The notes: generated from the letters alone by a model not told the origin. Shown: positions 1-7,013, numbered from the stretch's first letter. The stretch: DNA of 15,667 bases from Bacillota bacterium (GCA_022706625.1 JAKJCD010000010.1:1-15667), one strand, 5' to 3'. Program-made: numbers and translations.

Positions 1-855
1 ATCCACGGGTATGGTTTCAATCCCCCCCACTCTTTGTACTGCTTTCTCCTGGATGACCTGCAGGATCTTGACCTGTAAATTCAAGGGAAGCTCGGCGATT
101 TCATCCAGAAAAACGGTACCGTTCTTTGCCGCTTCAAACAGCCCCTTTTTCCCTTCCTTCCTGGAGCCGGTAAATGCCCCCCTTTCATAGCCGAAAAGCT
201 CAGACTCCAGCAGATTTGCCGGAATAGCACCGCAGTTGATCTGTATGAAGGGTTGATCTTTCCTGTTCCCTATACTGTGAAGCAGTTTTGCTATTATTCC
301 TTTACCTGATCCTGATTCGCCGGTTATCAGCACTGTAGTGTCAAGCGATGCAAGTCTCTCAACCATTTGAATAACGCTTAGCATGGCGGGACTGTTTGCG
401 ATCAGACCTTCATATTTATATCCCTCCCCTGCCCGGATATCATGCAGAGTGCTTTGTACGCTTTCCAGCTTACTCTCCAGCTCCGCAAGTTCGGTTATGT
501 CGTGAGATGCGGTAATTATTTTTGCCAGCTTTCCTTCTTCATCGAATATCGGGGTTCCGATGCTGAGCAGTTGTTTGCCGTCGCGGTTTTTATGAAGCAT
601 GGTGATCTCTTTTTTCTCTTCCATGACCTGCCGCGCAACGGAAGGTGTGAAAACTCCGATGTGCTCTAAATATGTGCAGTGCTTGCCTATGATGTCTTCT
701 TTTTTAATACGGTAGATTTCTTCTCCGGCTTTATTGATCCAAAGAGCATATCCTTCTGCGTTATCTATAAAAATCGCATCCCCAATACTGTTTAAAATAG
801 GTAATAAATCCTTGATGTCAAGGCCGTAATATTCAGCCCCGTTCACTTTACCCAT
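1..855 (-). CDS. PAS-domain sigma-54-dependent transcriptional activator (3' part missing)
   Basis: Enhancer-binding protein that would remodel sigma-54 RNA polymerase at -24/-12 promoters using ATP. The frame is open from the ATG at 855 to the window edge, giving 285 residues; the end of the AAA+ domain and the expected C-terminal Fis-type HTH lie outside. Seen: a PAS-like sensor at about residues 15-125, a short linker, then the AAA+ domain from about 148. It carries Walker A GESGSGKG (179-186), the sigma-54 contact loop GAFTGS (226-231; the usual form is GAFTGA) and Walker B GTVFLDE (246-252). An AGAGGT ribosome site precedes the start. The gene is divergent from an aldehyde dehydrogenase-aminotransferase operon that has a -24/-12 promoter, and three dyads lie between them, so it is very likely the operon's own regulator. 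The PAS domain probably senses a pathway ligand or cell state; the signal is unknown. Confidence 0.93.
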   Translation of the reverse strand, partial: MGKVNGAEYYGLDIKDLLPILNSIGDAIFIDNAEGYALWINKAGEEIYRIKKEDIIGKHCTYLEHIGVFTPSVARQVMEEKKEITMLHKNRDGKQLLSIGTPIFDEEGKLAKIITASHDITELAELESKLESVQSTLHDIRAGEGYKYEGLIANSPAMLSVIQMVERLASLDTTVLITGESGSGKGIIAKLLHSIGNRKDQPFIQINCGAIPANLLESELFGYERGAFTGSRKEGKKGLFEAAKNGTVFLDEIAELPLNLQVKILQVIQEKAVQRVGGIETIPVD

Positions 856-878
856 ATCTTTACCTCTTTTCGGCAGAT

Positions 879-918
879 CTGATACAATATTGGATCTTAA
901 GATTCAATATTGTATCAG
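879..918. promoter_or_regulatory. Paired 16-bp dyads forming a 40-bp near-perfect palindrome (probable activator enhancer)
   Basis: Two dyads, GATACAATATTGGATC (881-896) and GATTCAATATTGTATC (901-916), lie centre to centre 20 bp apart, about two helical turns. They are arranged head to head around a TTAA at 897-900. The outer arms CTGATACAATATTG and CAATATTGTATCAG are perfect inverted repeats. Each dyad fits GATNCAATATTGNATC, a plausible site for a Fis-type HTH dimer. The pair lies about 250-270 bases upstream of the expected sigma-54 transcription start, a normal enhancer distance. It is also only 24 bases before the activator gene, so it could additionally control the activator itself. The repeat is seen directly; the binding role is inferred. 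Confidence 0.75.
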
Positions 919-977
919 ACGCTCAATCGCTTGCTTTTTGGCTTCCTTAGAGATTTACTTGCTTTAGTCCTCTTGTT

Positions 978-993
978 GATTCAATAGTGTATC
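978..993. promoter_or_regulatory. Third enhancer-like dyad copy
   Basis: GATTCAATAGTGTATC matches the other two dyads with one central change (T to G). Its centre is 77 bp from the second copy and about 175 bases before the expected sigma-54 start. The flank after it (999-1007, CTGCCGAAA) is an inverted copy of the flank before the first dyad (868-876, TTTCGGCAG). The repeated unit is therefore larger than the 16-bp core and present in opposite orientations at both ends of the cluster. Probably a third binding site for the adjacent activator. Confidence 0.65.
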
Positions 994-1134
994 AGCTTCT
1001 GCCGAAACAATCAAGAGGCGCAGGTGATTGCGATCAGCAAGCAGCATTTGTTAAGATCCTGCAGGCACTGCAATTCCATGTTTTTCCCTTACCGGAGAAT
1101 CGTTATTTTATCGATTCGCAATTGATTGGTTCGA

Positions 1135-1150
1135 TGGCATAGTTTTTGCT
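1135..1150 (+). promoter_or_regulatory. Sigma-54 (-24/-12) promoter of the aldehyde dehydrogenase-aminotransferase operon
   Basis: TGGCATAGTTTTTGCT matches the sigma-54 consensus TGGCACRNNNNTTGCW at all fixed positions but one (T for C at position 6). The invariant GG (1136-1137) and GC (1148-1149) have the required spacing. The transcript would start near 1161, leaving a leader of about 146 bases before the ATG at 1307. No convincing SigA promoter was seen for the operon, so expression should depend strictly on sigma-54 and an activator such as the divergent one. Confidence 0.88.
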
Positions 1151-1179
1151 TAATTAAGTATAATAGACTATTATCTCAA

Positions 1180-1230
1180 GGAAAAGGGTTTCCTTTTCCC
1201 AAGTGTCCGGCTTCTTTTTATCTGACACTT
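1180..1230 (+). other. Two hairpins in the 5' leader of the sigma-54 operon
   Basis: GGAAAAGG (1180-1187) and CCTTTTCC (1192-1199) form a perfect 8-bp stem with a GTTT loop. AAGTGTC (1201-1207) and GACACTT (1224-1230) form a second 7-bp stem with a 16-base loop. Neither is followed by a run of T, so they are not ordinary terminators. They may stabilise the transcript or serve post-transcriptional control; no known riboswitch class was recognised. Confidence 0.45.
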
Positions 1231-1306
1231 AAATCATCAGCAAGGGCGCAGAGCTGTTCAGTGTCTGCCCCGAAATCATCAAACCACTTACCAAGGAGGA
1301 ACAACT

Positions 1307-2716
1307 ATGTCAATTGATTATGCAAAGTATGTAGGTGATCTTGTAGCAAGGGCCAAAGCCGCACAGAATGCCATCGAAGGCTATTCTCAAGAACAGATCG
1401 ATGAGCTCTGCGCCGCCATCGCCTATAGGACCACCAGGCCGGAATGGGCACAGCAGGCTGCAGAGATGCTGGCCGCCGAGTCCGGCATGGGAATCGCCGC
1501 TAACAAGGTAGCAAAGATCTACACCAAGGTCAAGGGCGGATACAGGGATATGAAAGGCAAGAAATCTGTAGGTCTCGTTGATGTCAATGAAGTGACCGGC
1601 ATCAAGACATATGCGAAACCTATGGGAGTTATCGGCGCCATCATCCCGGTGACCAACGGAGAAGCAACTCCGATCTTCAAATCAATTTCCGCCATCAAGG
1701 GCAGGAATGCCATCATTTTAGCTCCCCATCCCAAAGCAGCCAAAACCAACATGTTTGTTACTGAGCGGATCAGGGAGACCCTTAAGCTTTACGGAGCACC
1801 AGAAGACCTGGTCATTCCAATTGAAGCTGAGTATGTAAGCGTTGAAGCCTCCGGCGAACTGATGAAACAGGTGGATTTTGTTCTGGCCACAGGCGGGACT
1901 CCGATGGTCCGCGCCGCATACAGCTCCGGGACCCCCACTATCGGTGTAGGTACAGGAAACGTTGTGACCATCGTTGATGGAAGCACTGATCTGGACAAGG
2001 TCGCAGACCTTATCACTGCATCCAAAACCTTTGACAATGCTACAAGCTGCTCCACAGAAAACAATATCATCGTCTTTGAGAGCTGCTATGATGCATTTGT
2101 GGAAGCGATGGCCAAGAAAGGTGCTTACACTATCAAAGAAAACACCGAGGACAAGGAAAAGATCGTCAAGACTTTATGGCCCAACACCCCCGTTGACCAC
2201 GTCCTTAACCGTCTAATCATTGCAAGGCCCGCAGCGGAGATCGCCGAGCTTGCCGGCGTCAAAGTCCCCGAAGGAACGAGGATGTTAATGGTTGAAGAGA
2301 ATCGCGGTTACGGAAACGAGTTCCCACTTACCGGCGAAAAGCTTTCCCCTGTTGCCGAGCTGAGAAAGGCAAAAGACTTTGAAGACGCATTGCAGCAGTT
2401 GGAATCCATCCTGAACTATCAGGGTCTCGGACACAGCTGCGGGATCCATACCACTGATATGGAAAAAGCCCACATCATGGGCGAACGCATCAAGGTGGCA
2501 AAGGTCGTCGTAAACCAGGCTCAGTCGCTTGTCAACAGCGGTGCATGGACCTGCGGATATCCCATGTCCATGACATTAGGCTGCGGCACTTGGGGCCACA
2601 ACAGCATTTCACACAATGCCACCTGGAAGGATCTTCTTAACTTCACCTATCTCTCTACTCCCATTCCGTCTACCCAGCCCACCGACGAAGAGCTGTTTGA
2701 CGGAAAAACTTATTAA
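1307..2716 (+). CDS. CoA-acylating aldehyde dehydrogenase, sulfoacetaldehyde dehydrogenase-like
   Basis: Soluble NAD(P)-dependent enzyme expected to turn an aldehyde plus CoA into an acyl-CoA. At 469 residues it fits the short acylating branch of the family (SucD, SauS, EutE-like). Seen: the catalytic cysteine C248 in NATSCSTEN (the clade of SucD has ICSSEQ at this place), the glycine-rich GVGTGN (213-218), the IKGRNAIILAPHP segment near 130-142, and a C-terminal TWGHNSISHN motif shared with acylating members. AAGGAGG lies at 1293-1299, 7 bases before the ATG. It is first in an operon, followed after 111 bases by a taurine-type aminotransferase. That pairing favours sulfoacetaldehyde to sulfoacetyl-CoA (SauS-like). 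Succinate or malonate semialdehyde are the main alternatives. The family is certain, the substrate is inferred. Confidence 0.85.
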   Translation: MSIDYAKYVGDLVARAKAAQNAIEGYSQEQIDELCAAIAYRTTRPEWAQQAAEMLAAESGMGIAANKVAKIYTKVKGGYRDMKGKKSVGLVDVNEVTGIKTYAKPMGVIGAIIPVTNGEATPIFKSISAIKGRNAIILAPHPKAAKTNMFVTERIRETLKLYGAPEDLVIPIEAEYVSVEASGELMKQVDFVLATGGTPMVRAAYSSGTPTIGVGTGNVVTIVDGSTDLDKVADLITASKTFDNATSCSTENNIIVFESCYDAFVEAMAKKGAYTIKENTEDKEKIVKTLWPNTPVDHVLNRLIIARPAAEIAELAGVKVPEGTRMLMVEENRGYGNEFPLTGEKLSPVAELRKAKDFEDALQQLESILNYQGLGHSCGIHTTDMEKAHIMGERIKVAKVVVNQAQSLVNSGAWTCGYPMSMTLGCGTWGHNSISHNATWKDLLNFTYLSTPIPSTQPTDEELFDGKTY

Positions 2717-2730
2717 TTTATGCTAATGAG

Positions 2731-2780
2731 AGCTAAAGCCTTAGCCCTTAAAACCCTTTGGCTATGAAGCTTTAGCTTTT
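2731..2780 (+). other. Hairpin between the dehydrogenase and aminotransferase genes
   Basis: AGCTAAAGC (2731-2739) pairs perfectly with GCTTTAGCT (2769-2777). An inner stem TAGCC (2742-2746) pairs with GGCTA (2760-2764). Only four T follow (2777-2780), so it would be a weak or partial terminator, or an RNA-processing or stabilising element that sets the ratio of the two proteins. Confidence 0.5.
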
Positions 2781-2827
2781 ACCCACGCTAAATCATCAGT
2801 TTACTTTAGAATTAAGGAGGAAACAAA

Positions 2828-4153
2828 ATGTCAAATGTAGTCGAAATGGGAAAAAAGTATAATCTGTATTCCTGGTCGGCCCAAAGCAAGGTCAATCCGA
2901 CAAATATTGTAAAAGCAGAAGGTATTTACTTCTGGGACGAGGATGGAAAAAAATACTATGATATGTCCGCCCAGCTGGTGAACATGAACTTAGGACACGG
3001 CAATAAGAAGCTTATCCAGGCCATAAAGGACCAGGCTGACAAGCTGCCGTTTCTTGCTCCTTCCTTCTCTTGCGATGTAAGGACCGAAGCAGCCCGAAAA
3101 CTCGTAGAGGTCTCCGGGCTGGAAGGTGCGAAAGTATTTTTCACAAATGCAGGTGCTGAGGCAAACGAAAACGCCATCAAACTGGCTAAAGCATATACCG
3201 GAAAATGGAAGATATTCTCTATGTACCGTTCTTATCACGGAGCCACCTACGGCGCAGCCAACCTTACCGGCGAACCAAGAAGGTTTATCAACGAGCCCGG
3301 CATTCCCGGATTCATCAAGTTTGACGGCCCCTATGCTTACAGGGCTCCTAAAGCCTGCAAATTTGAAACTGAAGAAGATGTCACAGCTTTCTACCTCGAG
3401 CTTCTTGAAAATCAGCTGCTCTATGAAGGTACCGATAATATCGCCGCTATTTTCTTAGAGACTGTCGTCGGCTCCAACGGAGTACTGGTCCCTCCCAAAG
3501 GTTATCTGGAAGGCGTTAGGGCTCTCTGCGACAAGTACAACATCTGCATGGTCTGCGACGAAGTCATGGCCGGTTTCGGAAGAACAGGTAAATGGTTTGC
3601 ATTCCATAACTGGAATATTAAGCCTGACCTCATAACCTTTGCCAAGGGCTCTACATGCGGATACGTACCTCTGGGCGGCGTTATCGCAAACAAGAAGATC
3701 TCTGATTTCTTTGATGATAACAAGATGTACTGCGGGCTGACCTACAGTGCCCATCCCATGGGCTGCGCTGTTGCTATTGCAGCCATCGATGCCTACAAAG
3801 AGGATAAAGTCTTCGAGAATGTCTTAAAGGTCGGCAAAGTGCTGGGCGAAGGGCTTGAGACTTTAAAAGCAAAACATGCCTGCGTGGGAGACGTACGCTA
3901 TATCGGCCTTTTCTCTATTGTAGAGTTTGTTAAAGACAAGGCCACAAGAGAACCCATCGTTCCATTTGGCAAAGATCCTGAAGGCATTATGCCTAAGATC
4001 CTCGGAATGCTCAGGGCGGAAGGTTTCTACACTTATGCCCATGAGAACATGATCCACGTTTCTCCGCCTCTGATCATCACTGAGCAGGAAATGAAGGAAG
4101 CTCTTCAGATGCTGGATAAAGTCATGGATTCCATCGACAATATGATAAAATAG
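2828..4153 (+). CDS. Class III PLP aminotransferase, taurine:2-oxoacid aminotransferase-like
   Basis: Cytosolic PLP enzyme of 441 residues that would move an omega-amino group to pyruvate or 2-oxoglutarate, leaving an aldehyde. Seen: the phosphate-binding TNAGAEANENA (106-116), SYHG (135-138) that stacks the cofactor, D244 in CDEVMAGFGRTG for the pyridine nitrogen, and the Schiff-base lysine K273 in TFAKG. The start YNLYSWSAQSKVNP and the segment SNGVLVPPKGYL resemble taurine:pyruvate aminotransferase relatives as I remember them. AAGGAGG sits just before the ATG. Second gene of a sigma-54-controlled operon; its aldehyde product would feed the upstream acylating dehydrogenase. Taurine is the favoured substrate; beta-alanine, GABA or another omega-amine cannot be excluded. 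Confidence 0.85.
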   Translation: MSNVVEMGKKYNLYSWSAQSKVNPTNIVKAEGIYFWDEDGKKYYDMSAQLVNMNLGHGNKKLIQAIKDQADKLPFLAPSFSCDVRTEAARKLVEVSGLEGAKVFFTNAGAEANENAIKLAKAYTGKWKIFSMYRSYHGATYGAANLTGEPRRFINEPGIPGFIKFDGPYAYRAPKACKFETEEDVTAFYLELLENQLLYEGTDNIAAIFLETVVGSNGVLVPPKGYLEGVRALCDKYNICMVCDEVMAGFGRTGKWFAFHNWNIKPDLITFAKGSTCGYVPLGGVIANKKISDFFDDNKMYCGLTYSAHPMGCAVAIAAIDAYKEDKVFENVLKVGKVLGEGLETLKAKHACVGDVRYIGLFSIVEFVKDKATREPIVPFGKDPEGIMPKILGMLRAEGFYTYAHENMIHVSPPLIITEQEMKEALQMLDKVMDSIDNMIK

Positions 4154-4211
4154 CATCCGCCTGAAATTTGATCAAGATTAACTTCTTGCAGAGAATTTGA
4201 TTTATGAAAGC

Positions 4212-4246
4212 GAAAACCGCTCCTTTTCGGAGTGGTTTTCTTTTTT
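4212..4246 (+). terminator. Rho-independent terminator of the sigma-54 operon
   Basis: GAAAACCGCTCC (4212-4223) and GGAGTGGTTTTC (4229-4240) form a 12-bp stem with one G-U pair and a 5-base loop, followed by TTTTTT (4241-4246). It closes the two-gene operon before the lexA promoter. Confidence 0.93.
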
Positions 4247-4278
4247 AGATCGGCAAAACAGATACGTAGTTTAAAACA

Positions 4279-4292
4279 AGAACGGGTGTTTA
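4279..4292. promoter_or_regulatory. LexA operator (SOS box) of lexA
   Basis: AGAACGGGTGTTTA matches the Gram-positive LexA consensus CGAACRNRYGTTYC at every position except the two outermost bases. It overlaps the -35 hexamer of the lexA promoter, so bound LexA would block polymerase. This indicates autoregulation by the SOS response. Confidence 0.82.
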
Positions 4293-4317
4293 CATTTTGT
4301 TCTCACTATGCTATACT
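4289..4317 (+). promoter_or_regulatory. SigA promoter of lexA
   Basis: TTTACA (4289-4294) and TATACT (4312-4317) are separated by exactly 17 bases. The -35 lies inside the LexA box. The expected start is near 4324, leaving a leader of about 35 bases. Confidence 0.85.
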
Positions 4318-4348
4318 GTGAAAAACGTACATATATCAGCGAATTTAT

Positions 4349-4353
4349 GGAGG
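4349..4353 (+). promoter_or_regulatory. Ribosome binding site deciding the lexA start
   Basis: GGAGG is 7 bases before the ATG at 4361, 4 before the ATG at 4358 and 1 before the TTG at 4355. Spacing favours 4361. Confidence 0.7.
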
Positions 4354-4360
4354 ATTGATG

Positions 4361-5041
4361 ATGAAACTGTTAAAAGAGCGTGAAAAACAAATTCTGGAAT
4401 ACATGCTGGCAGAGATCAGAAAAAAAGGCTATCCGCCTACGGTTCGGGAAATGTGCAGTTCGCTCGGCATCAAATCCACATCCACAGCTCACAAAGATAT
4501 CTCAAATCTGGAACAAAAGGGTTACATACGAAAAGACCCGGCAAAGCCCAGAGCAATAGAGATCCTTTACCCCGATATAGTAAAACCGGATGTTTATTCC
4601 CTTAAAGCAGAAAAATTAAACTATGAATCCGTTAACGGCAGTAAGGAAAGCGCCGAAGTGATAGATATACCCCTGGTCGGGCAGATTGCCGCAGGCACTC
4701 CCATTTTGGCTGAGGAAAACATAGAAGACAGCATTCCGGTCCCCTCCCGTTTTGTGAGCAATGGAAATCATTTCATGCTTACGGTCAAGGGCGACAGCAT
4801 GATAGATGCCGGTATCTTCAACGGTGATTATATTCTGGTACGGCAGCAGCAGACAGCAACCAACGGCGATATCGTTGTCGCCATGGTGGACGGTTTTGAA
4901 AGCGAAGCCACGGTGAAAACCTTTTATAAAGAAAACGGCCATATACGCCTTCAGCCTGAAAACCAGAATATGAGTGCAATAATTGTTAAAGATGTCCGTA
5001 TTCTCGGTTTGGTCAAAGGCGTTTTCCGCTACCTGTCATAA
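4361..5041 (+). CDS. lexA: LexA repressor, SOS response regulator
   Basis: Represses DNA-damage genes and inactivates itself by RecA-stimulated self-cleavage. The 226 residues show an N-terminal winged HTH (1-65; GYPPTVREMCSSLGIKSTST), a linker longer than in E. coli LexA (about 72-104), and an S24 peptidase-like C-terminal domain. The cleavage site is A111-G112 in QIAAGTP. The Ser-Lys dyad is S146 (VKGDSM) and K186 (EATVKTF). All residues needed for self-cleavage are present. Start chosen at 4361 from ribosome-site spacing; 4358 adds one Met. A LexA box on its own promoter shows autoregulation. The gene stands alone between two hairpin terminators. Confidence 0.97.
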   Translation: MKLLKEREKQILEYMLAEIRKKGYPPTVREMCSSLGIKSTSTAHKDISNLEQKGYIRKDPAKPRAIEILYPDIVKPDVYSLKAEKLNYESVNGSKESAEVIDIPLVGQIAAGTPILAEENIEDSIPVPSRFVSNGNHFMLTVKGDSMIDAGIFNGDYILVRQQQTATNGDIVVAMVDGFESEATVKTFYKENGHIRLQPENQNMSAIIVKDVRILGLVKGVFRYLS

Positions 5042-5060
5042 GATCATCCTCTTATTAATA

Positions 5061-5093
5061 AAAGCAGGCGATTTTAGTTGCCTGCTTTTTTTT
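5061..5093 (+). terminator. Terminator after lexA, probably bidirectional
   Basis: AAAGCAGGC (5061-5069) and GCCTGCTTT (5080-5088) form a perfect stem with a 10-base loop and T run to 5093. On the minus strand the same stem is followed by TATTAATAAG, so it may also stop the convergent amidase transcript. Confidence 0.92.
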
Positions 5094-5153
5094 ATAAACA
5101 AAACACTATCTCGAGTTTTTTACACAGCTGCTGCCTGACCGGTGTATACTGTT

Positions 5154-6614
5154 TTAACGTTCTGCCCAGGAATTCAGCGCATTAATTATCCCTCTTGCCG
5201 CAGCTACAGCATAGGCTTCTTTAAATTCATCTGTAAGCATGACTTGAAGATCGTCCGGATTAGAAAGGAAACCACCCTCTATAATGACAGCCGGCATCAG
5301 ACTTTTGTTAAGTACCGCCAAATGTGGGCAGTTTATAATGCCTCTGTCTTTTAAACCCGTTTCTAAAACCAGCTCTTTCTGCATGAATGCCGCCACTTCC
5401 TTGCTTGTGATCCCATAGGACTCTGTTCCCACCTTATCATAATACAGCACCTCTGTCCCATTTGGCGTGGCCGTTTCAGCCGAGTTGTTATGCACGCTTA
5501 TCAGTAAATCTGCATTCAACGCATTTGCAGCTTCCGGTCGCGAGTATAAAGACATTGTGATATCACTGTCCCGCAGCAGGACAGTGCTGGCCCCGGCACT
5601 GCTCAACAGCTGGTTCAGCCTCAGTGCAATGGCTAGATTCAGATCCCTTTCCACGATGACCTCTCGGCCGTTTATTTTACCCGCTGCCCCCGGGTCTTTG
5701 CCTCCATGCCCTGCATCGATGGCGATCAGCTTTCCCGTCGCTCTCCAATCCAGTTCGGGCAATATAGCAGCATCGTCTTTATCTTCGTCAGGGAGCTCCT
5801 TCCAATTGATAGGATCGTTAGAATCGTCATCCCTTCGTTCTCCCCTGTTGATCGCAGTAACAGCTTTCTCAAAATCAATGAAAACTGTCGCCCTGTCATC
5901 TGAAAGTCTTACCCTGCCTGCAACCTTATCATTAAGATCAACAACTATGCGAACAGTATCGTCATTAAACTGGGAGTAGCGGATACTGTTGAATACTTCA
6001 TTATCCGTGAGTATGGTTCCGACTTTATCCGGAAATACTGCATTGAAAATATCAATACCATATCTTTCGGGCTCTTTATATGCAAAGGCCCTTGTGCTTT
6101 TGAAAACATCCGATCCGCTTGCAATTATATGATAGCCGCTTTCGGTTTCTTCGTACTCGATTTTCGTGACTTCGGTCGGGCCTTCATTTTGGGGAGATGT
6201 TATAATAACTGTTCGGGAATCATTATTCCAGTTTACGTCACATTTCAAATTCTCCAGCACAAACCGCAAAGGTATCATTGTCCTGCCATCAATGATCCTG
6301 GGCGGGACATCCATCTCTTTGATGCTGCCGTTTACGAAAGCCGTGGCATTGTTGATCGTTACCTGAACGCGGTGGCTCCCAAGTATAGCTGTGGCCATCT
6401 CTGCCTTACTCTCCCAGAAAACCTCGGCTCCCATAGATTCAAGCAATGCTCTGTATGGCACCAAAGTCCTCCCGTTTTCAATAATGGGTGCAACATCCGT
6501 ATTTACGGTCTGCCCATCTAACTGCAGACTGATGGGACCATCCGCAAAGGCGGTCCATGCGGCGCAGAATATTAAAATGATTACCGCAGCTGCTATTCTG
6601 ATTATTGCTTTCAT
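5154..6614 (-). CDS. Secreted N-acetylmuramoyl-L-alanine amidase (Amidase_3) with copper amine oxidase-like and AMIN domains
   Basis: Peptidoglycan hydrolase that cuts the bond between N-acetylmuramic acid and L-alanine outside the cell. The 486 residues show a signal peptide (1-24, likely cut after AFA), a copper amine oxidase-like N-terminal module (about 28-140, with paired RTLVPYRALLESMGA and RTMIPLRFVLENL motifs), an AMIN-like beta domain (about 148-250) that probably binds the wall, an acidic linker (260-285), and zinc amidase catalysis at 294-480. Zinc ligands H303 (DAGHGG), E322 (VERD) and H375 (SVHNN) and the catalytic E446 (VIIEGG) are all present, so it should be active. The ATG at 6614 has AAAGGA at good spacing; the longer frame begins at a TTG with no ribosome site. 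No promoter was identified with confidence. Confidence 0.95.
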   Translation of the reverse strand: MKAIIRIAAAVIILIFCAAWTAFADGPISLQLDGQTVNTDVAPIIENGRTLVPYRALLESMGAEVFWESKAEMATAILGSHRVQVTINNATAFVNGSIKEMDVPPRIIDGRTMIPLRFVLENLKCDVNWNNDSRTVIITSPQNEGPTEVTKIEYEETESGYHIIASGSDVFKSTRAFAYKEPERYGIDIFNAVFPDKVGTILTDNEVFNSIRYSQFNDDTVRIVVDLNDKVAGRVRLSDDRATVFIDFEKAVTAINRGERRDDDSNDPINWKELPDEDKDDAAILPELDWRATGKLIAIDAGHGGKDPGAAGKINGREVIVERDLNLAIALRLNQLLSSAGASTVLLRDSDITMSLYSRPEAANALNADLLISVHNNSAETATPNGTEVLYYDKVGTESYGITSKEVAAFMQKELVLETGLKDRGIINCPHLAVLNKSLMPAVIIEGGFLSNPDDLQVMLTDEFKEAYAVAAARGIINALNSWAER

Positions 6615-6621
6615 TTTATTG

Positions 6622-6627
6622 TCCTTT
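6622..6627 (-). promoter_or_regulatory. Ribosome binding site deciding the amidase start
   Basis: On the minus strand AAAGGA lies 7 bases before the ATG at 6614. It falls inside the extra 8 codons of the longer TTG-started frame, which therefore is unlikely to be the real start. Confidence 0.75.
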
Positions 6628-7013
6628 GGGTGAATCAATCAATCGAGGCTTCTTCCCCCCGTTTTGATCCTCTTTAGTACCGGCCCTTTAATATCGATTC
6701 TTTGTCATATTTCGTCGAATTATCTTATTATAATACAAATAAACACTTTAGGGGAGAGGCTTCATGCAATGTAACAAAGATTTAAAGAATACGTAAAATA
6801 GCTAAAAAAGATGTCAACTGCCATGACTGATGAATGGAAGTCTCCAAACGGGCAAAGGCAACGGAATACCGCTTTTCAGTCAAGTCAGCATCCTGCTAAA
6901 TCTGCACTCATTGATTAAAAATGAAATGACCAAAATCTGTATCTAAACAAATATACGCAAAACGATGCTGTTGTCTGTCAATATGCCAGGGCATTCCTCC
7001 AGAGAAAACTATG
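6628..7013. other. Non-coding stretch between the amidase and the tRNA-Val gene
   Basis: No confident gene was found. A weak plus-strand promoter-like pair (TTGTCA near 6701, TATTAT 18 bases later) precedes a short frame of 35 codons at 6811-6918 (see findings). A direct repeat GAGGCTTC occurs twice (about 6645 and 6758). The amidase promoter should lie here on the minus strand, but no pair of hexamers with good spacing was convincing. Confidence 0.5.

Noticed and set aside
442..669. A 75-codon plus-strand frame
   Set aside because: It is opposite the PAS part of the sigma-54 activator, which has clear domain motifs on the minus strand.
5467..5979. A 170-codon plus-strand frame
   Set aside because: It lies wholly opposite the amidase gene, whose catalytic domain is intact; it has no ribosome site and no family resemblance.
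6850..6880. GGGCAAAGGCAACGG segment resembling part of a cyclic di-GMP riboswitch
   Set aside because: The conserved GACGCAAAGC core and the paired stems are missing on both strands.
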